From Bacteroidetes bacterium GWF2_43_63 (GTDB lineage: Bacteria > Bacteroidota > Bacteroidia > Bacteroidales > DTU049): DNA of 37,945 nucleotides. This document shows positions 17,491-24,678 of the stretch, piece after piece (within the stretch, counting starts at the first letter, position 1; every line of letters begins with the position of its first letter). The notes under the pieces were generated by a model that saw only the letters and a list, made by a program, of their open reading frames with translations, did not search any database and was not told the DNA's origin. The translations under genes were made by a program, and so were the position numbers. The DNA lies in contig MEOQ01000010.1 of the NCBI GenBank assembly GCA_001769275.1, positions 37,965-75,909 on the forward strand. The letters run 5' to 3'.

Positions 17491-18456
17491 ATGAAGAGTT
17501 ACACGAACGATGTAGAAGCTACCGAAGGTCTAAGAACATTATACAGCCAGCTCAAGGCAGAAGTTGCCAAAGTTATTGTAGGGCAGGATGAAGTGGTAGA
17601 TAAAATTCTGATCAGCATATTATGCAAAGGTCATGCATTGCTCATCGGTGTTCCCGGACTTGCAAAAACACTGATGATCACTACCATCGCCAAAACACTG
17701 GGGCTATCTTTTTCCCGTATTCAATTTACGCCTGACCTTATGCCAAGCGATATCATCGGGACAGAAATCCTTGGCGAAGACCGTCAATTCAGATATATCA
17801 AAGGCCCTGTGTTCGCTCACATTGTACTTGCCGATGAAATCAACCGGACACCGCCAAAAACTCAATCAGCCTTGCTCGAGGCCATGCAGGAACGCGAAGT
17901 TTCGGTAGCTGGTCAAACGCACAGTTTGCCTGATCCGTTTTTTGTTCTGGCCACTCAGAATCCTATTGAACAAGAAGGGACCTATCCCCTGCCCGAAGCC
18001 CAGCTCGACCGTTTTATGTTTAGCATTTGGCTCGATTACCCGTCAACTGAAGAAGAAATCGAAATTGTGAAACGGACGACCGTGGAAAAAATGCCTGAAG
18101 CAAATGTAATCACGTCGCAGGAAGAATTGGTCATGTTTCAGAATCTTGTTCGCCGGGTTCCTGTCAACGACAATATTTTAAAATACGCCGTCAATCTGAC
18201 CGCAAAAACACGACCTGGGACCGCTTCCGTTTCGCCTGTAGCCGATCAGTATATCGCCTGGGGTGCGGGGCCAAGATCGTCTCAATATCTCATTCTTGGC
18301 GCCAAATGTCATGCATTGCTTAATGGGAAATATTCTCCCGACATCGAAGACGTTCATGCTGTCTCGTCAAATGTTCTGCAGCACCGCATTGTAAAAAATT
18401 ACAAAGCTGAAGCTGAAGGACTCGGCTCACGGGAGATTATTGCAAAAATGCTGTAA
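17491..18456 (+). CDS. MoxR-family AAA+ ATPase
   Basis: The 321-residue protein carries Walker A GVPGLAKT, Walker B VLADEINR, ATQNPIEQEGTYPLPEAQLDRF and a C-terminal lid ending in QHRIVKNYKAEAEG. MoxR ATPases act as chaperones that help assemble or activate partners, often DUF58 and von Willebrand factor A proteins. Those usual partners (Bat genes) do not follow here; a gene on the other strand does, 13 bp away. An ATG at 17479 overlaps the surA stop by 10 bp and is the alternative start. The gene may be cotranscribed with the chaperone cluster. Confidence 0.9.
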   Translation: MKSYTNDVEATEGLRTLYSQLKAEVAKVIVGQDEVVDKILISILCKGHALLIGVPGLAKTLMITTIAKTLGLSFSRIQFTPDLMPSDIIGTEILGEDRQFRYIKGPVFAHIVLADEINRTPPKTQSALLEAMQEREVSVAGQTHSLPDPFFVLATQNPIEQEGTYPLPEAQLDRFMFSIWLDYPSTEEEIEIVKRTTVEKMPEANVITSQEELVMFQNLVRRVPVNDNILKYAVNLTAKTRPGTASVSPVADQYIAWGAGPRSSQYLILGAKCHALLNGKYSPDIEDVHAVSSNVLQHRIVKNYKAEAEGLGSREIIAKML

Positions 18457-18469
18457 TGTACAACCCTTC

Positions 18470-19471
18470 TCAATCTGGCATCAACCCATTGTTAAGCGGC
18501 TTAACCTGGACGGTGTCTTCTTCAGGTTCCATTGCTCTGTGAATCCATCGGCCATCTTCAAAATAAAAGCCATTGCCTTTTTCCGAAAGTGGATAATAAT
18601 ATTGATACTGGCCCTCAAGCTCAATTCGTGAAGGATACAACATATCGAAAATAATCATCTGTTCGGTTTTCGATTTTACCACCGTCTTCTTTTTTGGCGT
18701 TTTCAGCGCTTCATCATTGTTTTTATTAATGCGGCTGTTGTATCTTTTATTCACTTTCTTTTTAACGATGTTGTAGGTCGCCTCTTCAAACCTCAATTTC
18801 ATAGCTACCTTGTCGCTGTATCTGAAAATAATTCTCTTGCTGCTCGAAAATCCCTTTCCCCTGAACATCAACCGGCCAAAAACAGGTTCATCGGCACGGT
18901 CGAAAGTAATCACGTCAATCACTTTCTGCTGATAAAGCCCGTTGGTCGGGTGCCAACCAATAATGGTGTACACTTTTTTCCCTTCTATTTTTTTTTCTAT
19001 CAGCTGATAATAAACGGCGCCGTACCAGAGTCCTTTTTTAAGTATTTCTCTTTCAGGATTAACAATATCGTTCGAAATATCGCGCAGCTCGATCAATTTA
19101 TAATTGTGCGATTTTTCAGAGAAAACCATCATCAATCCATAATTCTCATTTCTAAAATTGCTGAGTGGCAAATTCCAGGTAAATATTTTAAATTTTTGAT
19201 CCTCCGGATAAATAACGGATAATATCCGGATGCTGTCGTAAACGAAGTCGAAAGCGCCCTCATCTCTCAGGTCTTTTTTTAATAGTTGTATAAAAAGCTC
19301 ATTGGCTTCATACCTGACCATGTCCGTTTTTCCGTTGTACATTGCATTTGCCGCCACCATCAAGCTGTCGGTCGACGGAGTCTGAACCACAGGATTTTCT
19401 TTCTGCGCAGCAACCTGCAGCGTCGCAGCAGATAACAAAAGGAAAATTATTAAATGTCCTGACAGTTTCAT
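18470..19471 (-). CDS. Exported protein of unknown function
   Basis: The 333-residue product has a signal peptide cut near QVAAQ (residue 22). The body contains a KLIELRD segment, LWYGAVYYQLIEKK, YTIIGWHPTNGLYQQKVIDVI and a basic stretch (VKKKVNKRYNSRINK). I do not recognise the family. It converges on moxR with only 13 bp between the stops and no obvious hairpin there. Its promoter at 19510-19540 is near-perfect, pointing to a monocistronic unit. Confidence 0.75.
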   Translation of the reverse strand: MKLSGHLIIFLLLSAATLQVAAQKENPVVQTPSTDSLMVAANAMYNGKTDMVRYEANELFIQLLKKDLRDEGAFDFVYDSIRILSVIYPEDQKFKIFTWNLPLSNFRNENYGLMMVFSEKSHNYKLIELRDISNDIVNPEREILKKGLWYGAVYYQLIEKKIEGKKVYTIIGWHPTNGLYQQKVIDVITFDRADEPVFGRLMFRGKGFSSSKRIIFRYSDKVAMKLRFEEATYNIVKKKVNKRYNSRINKNNDEALKTPKKKTVVKSKTEQMIIFDMLYPSRIELEGQYQYYYPLSEKGNGFYFEDGRWIHRAMEPEEDTVQVKPLNNGLMPD

Positions 19472-19509
19472 TACATTATTAACGATTTGCGAGCAAATTA
19501 TTGTACAGG

Positions 19510-19540
19510 CAAAGGTATATGCTTTTTATAAGAGTGCAAA
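19510..19540 (-). promoter_or_regulatory. Promoter of the 18470-19471 gene
   Basis: On the minus strand TTTG (19537-19540), exactly 19 bases, then TACCTTTG (19510-19517): a textbook Bacteroidota promoter, 38 bases upstream of the ATG. Confidence 0.75.
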
Positions 19541-19582
19541 ATTTCAAAATTAAGGCCTATTCATTTTTTTGAGGCGCTGAAT

Positions 19583-19792
19583 TTAGTTGATATCACGCAA
19601 AGATTCTAAAGCGCACCCAACATTTTTGCGTCCATCCAACCTGAATGACGGGCAGGAATTGACACGGAATTGTTGCGTAGCAGGGTTGCGGCGAGCCACA
19701 CTCACGCATCCCGTACCAGCGGCCGCATTGGCATAAGTGGATGTTATTGTGCGCCTATATTCAACCTCACTATCGTATATCATCGGTTTCAC
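19583..19792 (-). pseudogene. Remnant of an orphan RHS cassette leader (CT4)
   Basis: This 69-codon frame begins GTG AAA CCG ATG and reads MKPMIYDSEVEY, then TYANAAAGTG and ARRNPA. The same kind of leader opens the orphan cassettes CT1 (YDNSEV, ITYNYVNSRAGVG, HRNPA) and CT2 (YDAFSD, CVNTRAGAD, RRRNP). After RRNPA the sequence leaves the RHS pattern (CPSFRLDGRK), and there is no RHS core, DPSGY or tip. The ~130-bp repeat that also precedes CT3 lies directly upstream. I read it as the broken end of the cassette array. Confidence 0.55.
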
Positions 19793-19798
19793 AAGGCT

Positions 19799-19936
19799 AA
19801 ACTACAAATATTTTTCTAAAAAGTTCAAAGCCAGCTTTGTGGCCGGCTTTGATGGGATCTATTGAAAATCTGTTGTTTACCAATAATGGGATGGGCATTT
19901 AGGATATATCTTGGATGTTGCATGGCTCCTGCAAAG
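19799..19936 (-). repeat. Intercassette repeat, copy A
   Basis: About 130 bp aligned by eye with 22395-22522, including the terminator hairpin and the stretch around taccaataatgggatg. Both copies lie directly upstream of a cassette start (CT4 and CT3) and downstream of candidate immunity genes, so the repeat marks a cassette junction. Confidence 0.65.
19818..19850 (-). terminator. Terminator at the end of the CT3 cassette
   Basis: On the minus strand a 9-bp stem (one G-U pair) with a 6-base loop is followed by a T-rich tract complementary to 19811-19822. It lies about 180 bp after the stop of the 20031-20615 gene and is shared with copy B at 22413-22447. Confidence 0.65.
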
Positions 19937-20030
19937 CGACCGCAACTTCTCCACCGGTATTGTACAAACCTCTCATATTTGGCTTAACCACAAACATTTC
20001 ATTAATTAAATCATTTCATTTCAAATATTT

Positions 20031-20615
20031 TTAGTTTTGATATTGCTCACTTAAAAGAACATCTAATTTTTCTTTTACAGATTTATCATCAGGGTTATTT
20101 AAAAATTCCATATACGCTTTTTGGATTTCCGGTCGATTCGGAAATTTTATTGCAACCAAAATTCGATTCGGTACCAAATACAACGTTGTACAAACAACGA
20201 GAATAAAAACATAATGTATTAATCTTTTCCTGATAATCAATATAAATGATGCTTTTGAAATGCATAATACAACAATTAAAAAAATTAATATGCTAAACAA
20301 ACACATTAACAAAATAATATCTGCTCCAGCATGAACACGCAGACGAGATTGTATACCGAACAGAGATATTGAAAACAGCACTCCAATAACAATTGATAAT
20401 ATGATTTGCTCTGTCTCTATTTTCGATTTGATGAAAAAATTCTTTCTAAATGAGACATCTCTACCTGTAAAAATAAATAAACCAAAGAAAAAATACAATA
20501 ATACCAGTGCCGCACAAGAAAAAAACACAAGAGAAATTCCACCGGCTATAAGAAAAAATCTCAAGACTATGCCGATTATTAATAGAATCCAAAAAATAAA
20601 AATGATCTTCTTCAT
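20031..20615 (-). CDS. Multi-pass membrane protein, second gene after CT3
   Basis: The 194-residue protein has about five or six hydrophobic segments (IFIFWILLIIGIVLRFFLIA, LVFFSCAALVLLYFFFGLFIF, and others around residues 70-155) and a short polar C-terminal tail. No family is recognised. It starts 8 bp after the previous gene and completes the CT3 unit before the terminator. By position it is a candidate immunity or accessory membrane protein; nothing in the sequence proves this. Confidence 0.7.
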   Translation of the reverse strand: MKKIIFIFWILLIIGIVLRFFLIAGGISLVFFSCAALVLLYFFFGLFIFTGRDVSFRKNFFIKSKIETEQIILSIVIGVLFSISLFGIQSRLRVHAGADIILLMCLFSILIFLIVVLCISKASFILIIRKRLIHYVFILVVCTTLYLVPNRILVAIKFPNRPEIQKAYMEFLNNPDDKSVKEKLDVLLSEQYQN

Positions 20616-20623
20616 GACAGCAA

Positions 20624-21154
20624 TTATTTGAAAATTGTCGCTTTTACAATAATTCCAGATGCTTTATACCTGTCAAGAATTTCTTCAAGCAGACAAAAAT
20701 TCATACTTTTCGCCCTTATTTTCAGGACATTTTTTTCACCCTCTGTTATAAGCACCAACTTACTAATCGCCTTTTTTGATGAATTATGCTCCCCTGAAAA
20801 AAATGGTCTTATCATGACCGGATCAGCATTATAGACTCCATTTATTTTTAGATTAATGCTTTTAATCTTTGAAATCTGAAACGAACTTACTTGATCACAA
20901 CTTTTCTCTATGACTTCAATCGTATCAAAATATAGTCTGATGTAGCCGGAAATTCTATACCGGCTAAACCCCAATCCGTACACTAGCAGTAGTCCAACAC
21001 AACAGAAAACTAATCCTGCAAAAGTATTTGTACTGAAATGAAACAATGACCCTGCAAGTATTACCAACAGCAGCAATAATACTAAAAGTAACAACAAAAC
21101 AACTCTTGCCTGTGATAATTGAAGGTGCTCAAATACAATAAAGTCTCTATTCAT
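20624..21154 (-). CDS. Membrane protein, candidate immunity protein of CT3
   Basis: From the ATG at 21154 the product has 176 residues, with two strongly hydrophobic segments (residues 17-36, very Leu-rich, and about 45-63) and a cytoplasm-type domain of about 110 residues with KSINLKINGVYN and KLVLITEGEKNVLKI. An earlier in-frame start at 21196 would lie inside CT3 and is less likely. The start overlaps the CT3 stop by 8 bp, so translation is coupled to the cassette, as expected for a toxin and immunity pair. The function is inferred from position only. Confidence 0.7.
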   Translation of the reverse strand: MNRDFIVFEHLQLSQARVVLLLLLVLLLLLVILAGSLFHFSTNTFAGLVFCCVGLLLVYGLGFSRYRISGYIRLYFDTIEVIEKSCDQVSSFQISKIKSINLKINGVYNADPVMIRPFFSGEHNSSKKAISKLVLITEGEKNVLKIRAKSMNFCLLEEILDRYKASGIIVKATIFK

Positions 21155-22388
21155 TTGTAATAACTTGAATAAGTACTTGAACCGGCAAATCAGCACCCAG
21201 CGTCATTATTGAAATTATTGGCCAGCCCCATCTTTCAAATCCTGTTTTTTCCTGCTTCCCTAATGGTTGAAATGGATCATTTCCCGTGATAATTATCGTT
21301 CCGTTTCTAACTAACATAGATGGAGGAAAAGCATTGACAGCGTTTCTAACCAATGGCATGTCATTATTATGTTTAGAACCATCTAACGCATCATCCATTT
21401 TTTTCAGAACATTTTCATTATATGGTTCTTGTCCTTCGCTACCGGAAGTATTTGATGGTGGGTTGTTCTGTAGTTCTTGTGTGTAATTGCGTTTTGGAGG
21501 GTTTGTTTTAGGCCTGTTCAACGGCTTACCAGCTGTTGTAGACTTCCACTTATTTCCCTTGTTTCCAGGTCCACCATCACCACCAAAATCCAAAGGTGCT
21601 GTTCCACCGCCACCGCCACCCGATCCAGGACCGCTTGCAGCGCTGCTTCCCAGTGGGGCTCCGCCACCACCGCATCCACCGCCACTACCAGAAAGGCCGA
21701 ATTCCCAGGGATCATCAGTTGTAAAGGGATCATTCCAATCACCCCATGATCCGGAGGAGTATCTTTTTTCATGTCCATGTGCTGTCCAGTACCGACGATT
21801 CCAATTCCATAGCCAACTTAACCTATACCCACTCGGATCCACATACTTCAACGGATTATTCAGCACATAGCTGTATTTGTTGTAGTTCTGTGCGTTGGTG
21901 GGGTCTTGTAAAACGGGATCGGGGCTCAGAAATCTTCCGATTATGGGGTCGTATACGCGGCCGTTTGTATTGCAATGTGAAAATGTGGCGCTTTGCACAT
22001 GTGCGACTTCGTCGATGTGAGAATATGTGATTCTGCAAATGTTGAGGGAACAATCAATCCGATGGCTCGCAGATATGCCGTGGCGGGTATTGGTGGCTTC
22101 CCGCAATGCAACACTTCGACTCCGCTCAGTGTGACATTTGCGGGGGGCTGTGGCCACGTGCTCTGGGTGCTGTTTGACATAATTATATATGAATGCGTCC
22201 GCATGTTCCCAGCGTGAAAATGAATCGCTCCCAAGCCGAAAACCAGACCGGAACCCGGCCTCCGCAGCTCCGCCGCTGTCACATTGAGCGAAGTCGAAAT
22301 GTCGGACAGTGGAGAAATCTTCCTCAAAGGAGACAGCGGTCATCTCAGCCCGCCACCCAAAACATTTTGTATTCCGCATCGTTTTCAC
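21147..22388 (-). CDS. Orphan RHS C-terminal cassette CT3
   Basis: The frame of 413 codons opens GTG AAA ACG ATG, like CT4. Its first 140 or so residues are not RHS-like: they run through inserted repeat elements (22272-22340, 22100-22144 and 21966-22057), leaving only fragments such as TNTRHG. The RHS core then appears as NGRVYDPIIGRFLSPDP and NNPLKYVDPSGY, followed by NDPFTTDDPWEFG and a Gly-rich linker with SAASGPGSGG and APLDFGGDGG. The tip of about 130 residues, ending LPVQVLIQVITNE, is of unknown function. There is no signal peptide. The 5' part may be untranslated and the cassette may only serve as a donor for recombination. Confidence 0.65.
   Translation of the reverse strand: MKTMRNTKCFGWRAEMTAVSFEEDFSTVRHFDFAQCDSGGAAEAGFRSGFRLGSDSFSRWEHADAFIYNYVKQHPEHVATAPRKCHTERSRSVALREATNTRHGISASHRIDCSLNICRITYSHIDEVAHVQSATFSHCNTNGRVYDPIIGRFLSPDPVLQDPTNAQNYNKYSYVLNNPLKYVDPSGYRLSWLWNWNRRYWTAHGHEKRYSSGSWGDWNDPFTTDDPWEFGLSGSGGGCGGGGAPLGSSAASGPGSGGGGGGTAPLDFGGDGGPGNKGNKWKSTTAGKPLNRPKTNPPKRNYTQELQNNPPSNTSGSEGQEPYNENVLKKMDDALDGSKHNNDMPLVRNAVNAFPPSMLVRNGTIIITGNDPFQPLGKQEKTGFERWGWPIISIMTLGADLPVQVLIQVITNE
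21574..21650. repeat. Gly-rich linker DNA repeat, CT3 copy
   Basis: These 77 bp match 26674-26750 in the main RHS gene with one mismatch (21630). They encode the linker from SAASGPG to FGGDGG. Exchange here would move only the tip and its downstream genes. Confidence 0.8.
21966..22057. repeat. Inserted cacat-rich repeat element within CT3
   Basis: Where CT0 and CT1 encode GYTGHEHLDK, CT3 has about 90 bp rich in gtgaaaatgtg, gcacatgtgcg and gatgtgagaatatgtg units. The insertion replaces a conserved part of the RHS core. Confidence 0.5.
22100..22144. repeat. Palindromic repeat element within CT3 (first)
   Basis: Arms cccgcaatg and catttgcggg enclose a core that reads tcacactgagcggagtcgaa on the minus strand (CHTERSRS when translated), a type seen dispersed in bacterial genomes. 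Confidence 0.55.
22272..22340. repeat. Palindromic repeat element within CT3 (second)
   Basis: Arms gccgctgtc and gacagcggt enclose a core related to that of 22100-22144, read in the opposite direction (acattgagcgaagtcgaaat). It lies in the spurious 5' part of CT3. Confidence 0.6.
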
Positions 22389-22394
22389 ATTGTA

Positions 22395-22522
22395 AAGCTA
22401 CAAAATATTTTCAAAAAATCACAAAAGCCGGCGCTGTGGCCGGCTTTGATGTATTCTGTTGAAATTCTGTATTTTACCAATATTGGGATGAGTGTTTAGG
22501 ATTTGTCGTGGCTGGTGCAAAG
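22395..22522 (-). repeat. Intercassette repeat, copy B
   Basis: Aligns with copy A at 19799-19936: a shared hairpin, then the taccaatattgggatg and tttaggat blocks up to gtgcaaag. It separates the CT2 unit from CT3. Confidence 0.65.
22413..22447 (-). terminator. Terminator at the end of the CT2 unit
   Basis: A perfect 9-bp GC-rich stem (arms 22424-22432 and 22439-22447, 6-base loop), with gattttttg after it on the minus strand. It would stop transcription from the main operon before CT3. Confidence 0.7.
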
Positions 22523-22562
22523 ATGCTGTGGTTTTGTCATAGATTTGGCTGTATAAAAAACC

Positions 22563-22910
22563 CTAATCGAAAAACCATTCTGTAACACCAAGAAAATCCA
22601 CTCTACTATTAATTAACCAAAGCGTTGCATTAATCAAATAGAATACAAATGAACCATCATGAAAAATTATTTTTATATTCCATTTCCGGATGATAAAAAT
22701 CAAATTCAAAACAAATCCAGCCAGAATAAAAAATACTGAATAATTAAACATTATGAATAAAGTTTCAAACCCAGGTATTGCCTCTTTTGGATCGGGGTGT
22801 GAAAACTCCGGAAGCTGTCCAGTTTTTAGATACACATACAATGCTGTGCCATATAAAACTACGATCCAATAGGAACTAAAATAGTTGATTGCTTTTCGAA
22901 ATGTTTCCAT
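22563..22910 (-). CDS. Membrane protein, candidate immunity protein of CT2
   Basis: The 115-residue product has three hydrophobic segments: residues 12-28 (YWIVVLYGTALYVYL), about 52-75 (FIMFNYSVFFILAGFVLNLIFII) and about 88-101. A short polar loop with EFSHPDPKEAIPGF lies between the first two. No family is recognised. It starts 12 bp after the CT2 stop, which, with the pattern at the other cassettes, suggests an immunity role in the inner membrane. Confidence 0.65.
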   Translation of the reverse strand: METFRKAINYFSSYWIVVLYGTALYVYLKTGQLPEFSHPDPKEAIPGFETLFIMFNYSVFFILAGFVLNLIFIIRKWNIKIIFHDGSFVFYLINATLWLINSRVDFLGVTEWFFD

Positions 22911-22922
22911 GAGGACAAACTG

Positions 22923-23909
22923 TTAATGTCGCGGATCAGAAATTTGAAAGTAAGGGAAGAAAATATTCCACCACTGTGTATCCCAATAATAATTTCCACT
23001 ACCTACAGGATACTCATAGTACTTTTTAGAACCATCTTCATTGAATATTTTTTTGTGAAGCCATTCTGAATTAACTTCATTAACGCCAGGATTAAAATAA
23101 TAATACCATGGATATTTATATTCAACTTTATTAGATTCGTTCACTAATACATAATCATATCCATCAGCAATTTTATAAACTTTGCCATTAACATTAATTC
23201 CATCAACAGGTGTACAAATCGATTCTCCTGGACGAAGAGGTAATGCATCCCAATCATTTCCAGTGTCAGGCTTATAATAAATTGTATGCTTTGAGTTATT
23301 TATTAAAGTATGCTTTATACAATATCCATCAGGGTTGTCTTGTCCCCCATCACCACCCAAATCCAATGGAGCTCCAGCACCTCCACCATGTCCACCTGCA
23401 CCCGGGCCGCTTGCAGCGCTGCCTCCGGCCGGGGCGCCGCCTCCACCTCCACCGCCACCCGTAGATGCACCAAATACCCAGGGATCATCAGTCGTAAATG
23501 GATCATCCCAATCAAAAGTTAATCCTGATGTTTGCCTTTTCATATAAAGAAAAACATGATAGTAAAACCATCTCCTCAAATCAGCCTTATACCCACTCGG
23601 ATCAACATACTTCAGCGGATTATTCCACACATACGAATACCTATCGAAATTCTGCGCAAAATAGGGCGCCTGAATGTATGGGTCGGGGCTCAGAAATCTT
23701 CCGATTATAGGGTCATATACACGGCCGTTCATATTTATAAGCGCAAATTTATCGAGGTGTTCGTGGCCGGTGTTGATGGGCGTGGGCACAGAGGTGTAGG
23801 TCCAGTTGGTTGGGTTGCGGCGGCGGTCAGCACCGGCGCGCGTATTAACACAATTCTGCGTTAACACACAATCAGAAAAAGCATCATAAACTCCGGCCGT
23901 TGCTTTCAT
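22923..23909 (-). CDS. Orphan RHS C-terminal cassette CT2
   Basis: The 328-residue frame starts with ATG at 23909 in a context nearly identical to CT1. The leader (MKATAGVYD, then CVNTRAGADRRRNP) has no signal peptide. The RHS core follows: TGHEHLDKFALINMNGRVYD, RFLSPDPYIQAPYFAQNFDR and NNPLKYVDPSGY, then DDPFTTDDPWVFG and a Gly-rich linker with SAASGPGAGG and APLDLGGDGG. Compared with the main gene it lacks 18 bp (five or six residues around RHGYT). The tip of about 130 residues starts near CIKHTLINNSKHTIYY and is rich in Tyr and Trp; I recognise no toxin fold. Like CT1 and CT3 it could supply a new tip to the main gene. Confidence 0.7.
   Translation of the reverse strand: MKATAGVYDAFSDCVLTQNCVNTRAGADRRRNPTNWTYTSVPTPINTGHEHLDKFALINMNGRVYDPIIGRFLSPDPYIQAPYFAQNFDRYSYVWNNPLKYVDPSGYKADLRRWFYYHVFLYMKRQTSGLTFDWDDPFTTDDPWVFGASTGGGGGGGGAPAGGSAASGPGAGGHGGGAGAPLDLGGDGGQDNPDGYCIKHTLINNSKHTIYYKPDTGNDWDALPLRPGESICTPVDGINVNGKVYKIADGYDYVLVNESNKVEYKYPWYYYFNPGVNEVNSEWLHKKIFNEDGSKKYYEYPVGSGNYYWDTQWWNIFFPYFQISDPRH
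23647..23773. repeat. 127-bp exact repeat, CT2 copy
   Basis: Identical base for base to 26977-27103 in the main RHS gene. It encodes the RHS core from GHEHLDK to the start of AQNF. Flanking sequence stays highly similar on both sides, so the full homologous block is about 235 bp. Confidence 0.85.
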
Positions 23910-23932
23910 GGGGTGAAGATATGAATTTTTTA

Positions 23933-24658
23933 CTAGTGTTTTTTCTTATCTGGCTGGGAACCATTAAAGGTGTTTTGAAAAACAAAATAACCAACCAAAT
24001 CTGCTTTATTACATGTTCGCAAATCAAAATTAAACAAATAGGGAGCCTCTTTCATATATCTTTCTCTAAAAGGAATGTATTTATTAATGCTTGCAACTGA
24101 ATCAACAAAAAAAAGCGAATATATGTATAAAGACTCTATGTTAAATTTCTGAAATGAATCAAGAGATTTTTCCTCAGATATTTGATCATAAACGCACATT
24201 GCATTCTTGAAATATCTTTTATAATCCGGTTCATTGAGATGATAACTCAACAAACCCAGATAAAAGGAATAATCGTTTTTTGTTGAATCAAATGACATGT
24301 ACTCATGTTTGTATATTATTATGGCATCTGCAATCAAGCCAAGCCGAAGCAGAATATCCCCTTTAAAATGAATATATTTTCTATTATTTGGAACAAGCTG
24401 CAAAGAAGAATCCAACAAAATTAGAGCTGCTTTTAAATCTGCACTGTCTTTCCCGAAATGAGGATTGCCAGTCTTTAGAAAAATTTCTAGGGCCTTGTTA
24501 TATAATATCTCAGCTGTTAATGAATCTGGATTTTCAGTCAAATTATTTTCAACTCTGTCCTTCTTGCTGTCATGATCTGAACAAGAAAACAAAAACAAAA
24601 TGATTAAAATCATTACGGACAGAAGAAGCGTCTTAGTGATTATAGTTAAGCTTTTCAT
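23933..24658 (-). CDS. TPR-like lipoprotein, candidate immunity protein of CT1
   Basis: From the ATG at 24658 the product has 241 residues and a lipoprotein signal peptide (LFLFSC, Cys26). Helical repeats follow that resemble TPR units, for example AALILLDSSLQLVPNNRKYIHFKG and LRLGLIADAIIIYKHEY. The in-frame start at 24694 would overlap CT1 and is less likely. It begins 20 bp after CT1. A lipoprotein could bind an incoming effector in the periplasm; this is inference from position. Confidence 0.7.
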   Translation of the reverse strand: MKSLTIITKTLLLSVMILIILFLFSCSDHDSKKDRVENNLTENPDSLTAEILYNKALEIFLKTGNPHFGKDSADLKAALILLDSSLQLVPNNRKYIHFKGDILLRLGLIADAIIIYKHEYMSFDSTKNDYSFYLGLLSYHLNEPDYKRYFKNAMCVYDQISEEKSLDSFQKFNIESLYIYSLFFVDSVASINKYIPFRERYMKEAPYLFNFDLRTCNKADLVGYFVFQNTFNGSQPDKKKH

Positions 24659-24678
24659 ATACGTCAGTTTAAATATTT

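Noticed and set aside
21477-21870. Long Pro-rich and Ala-rich plus-strand frames opposite the CT3 linker
   Set aside because: They are antisense to the Gly-rich linker, whose GGT/GGC codons read as Pro/Thr/His on the other strand. The same occurs at 23210-23547 and 26576-26865.
19799-22522. The repeated segments as part of a CRISPR array or an IS element
   Set aside because: There are only two copies, about 2.6 kb apart, without regular spacers, terminal repeats or transposase; the hairpins fit terminators.
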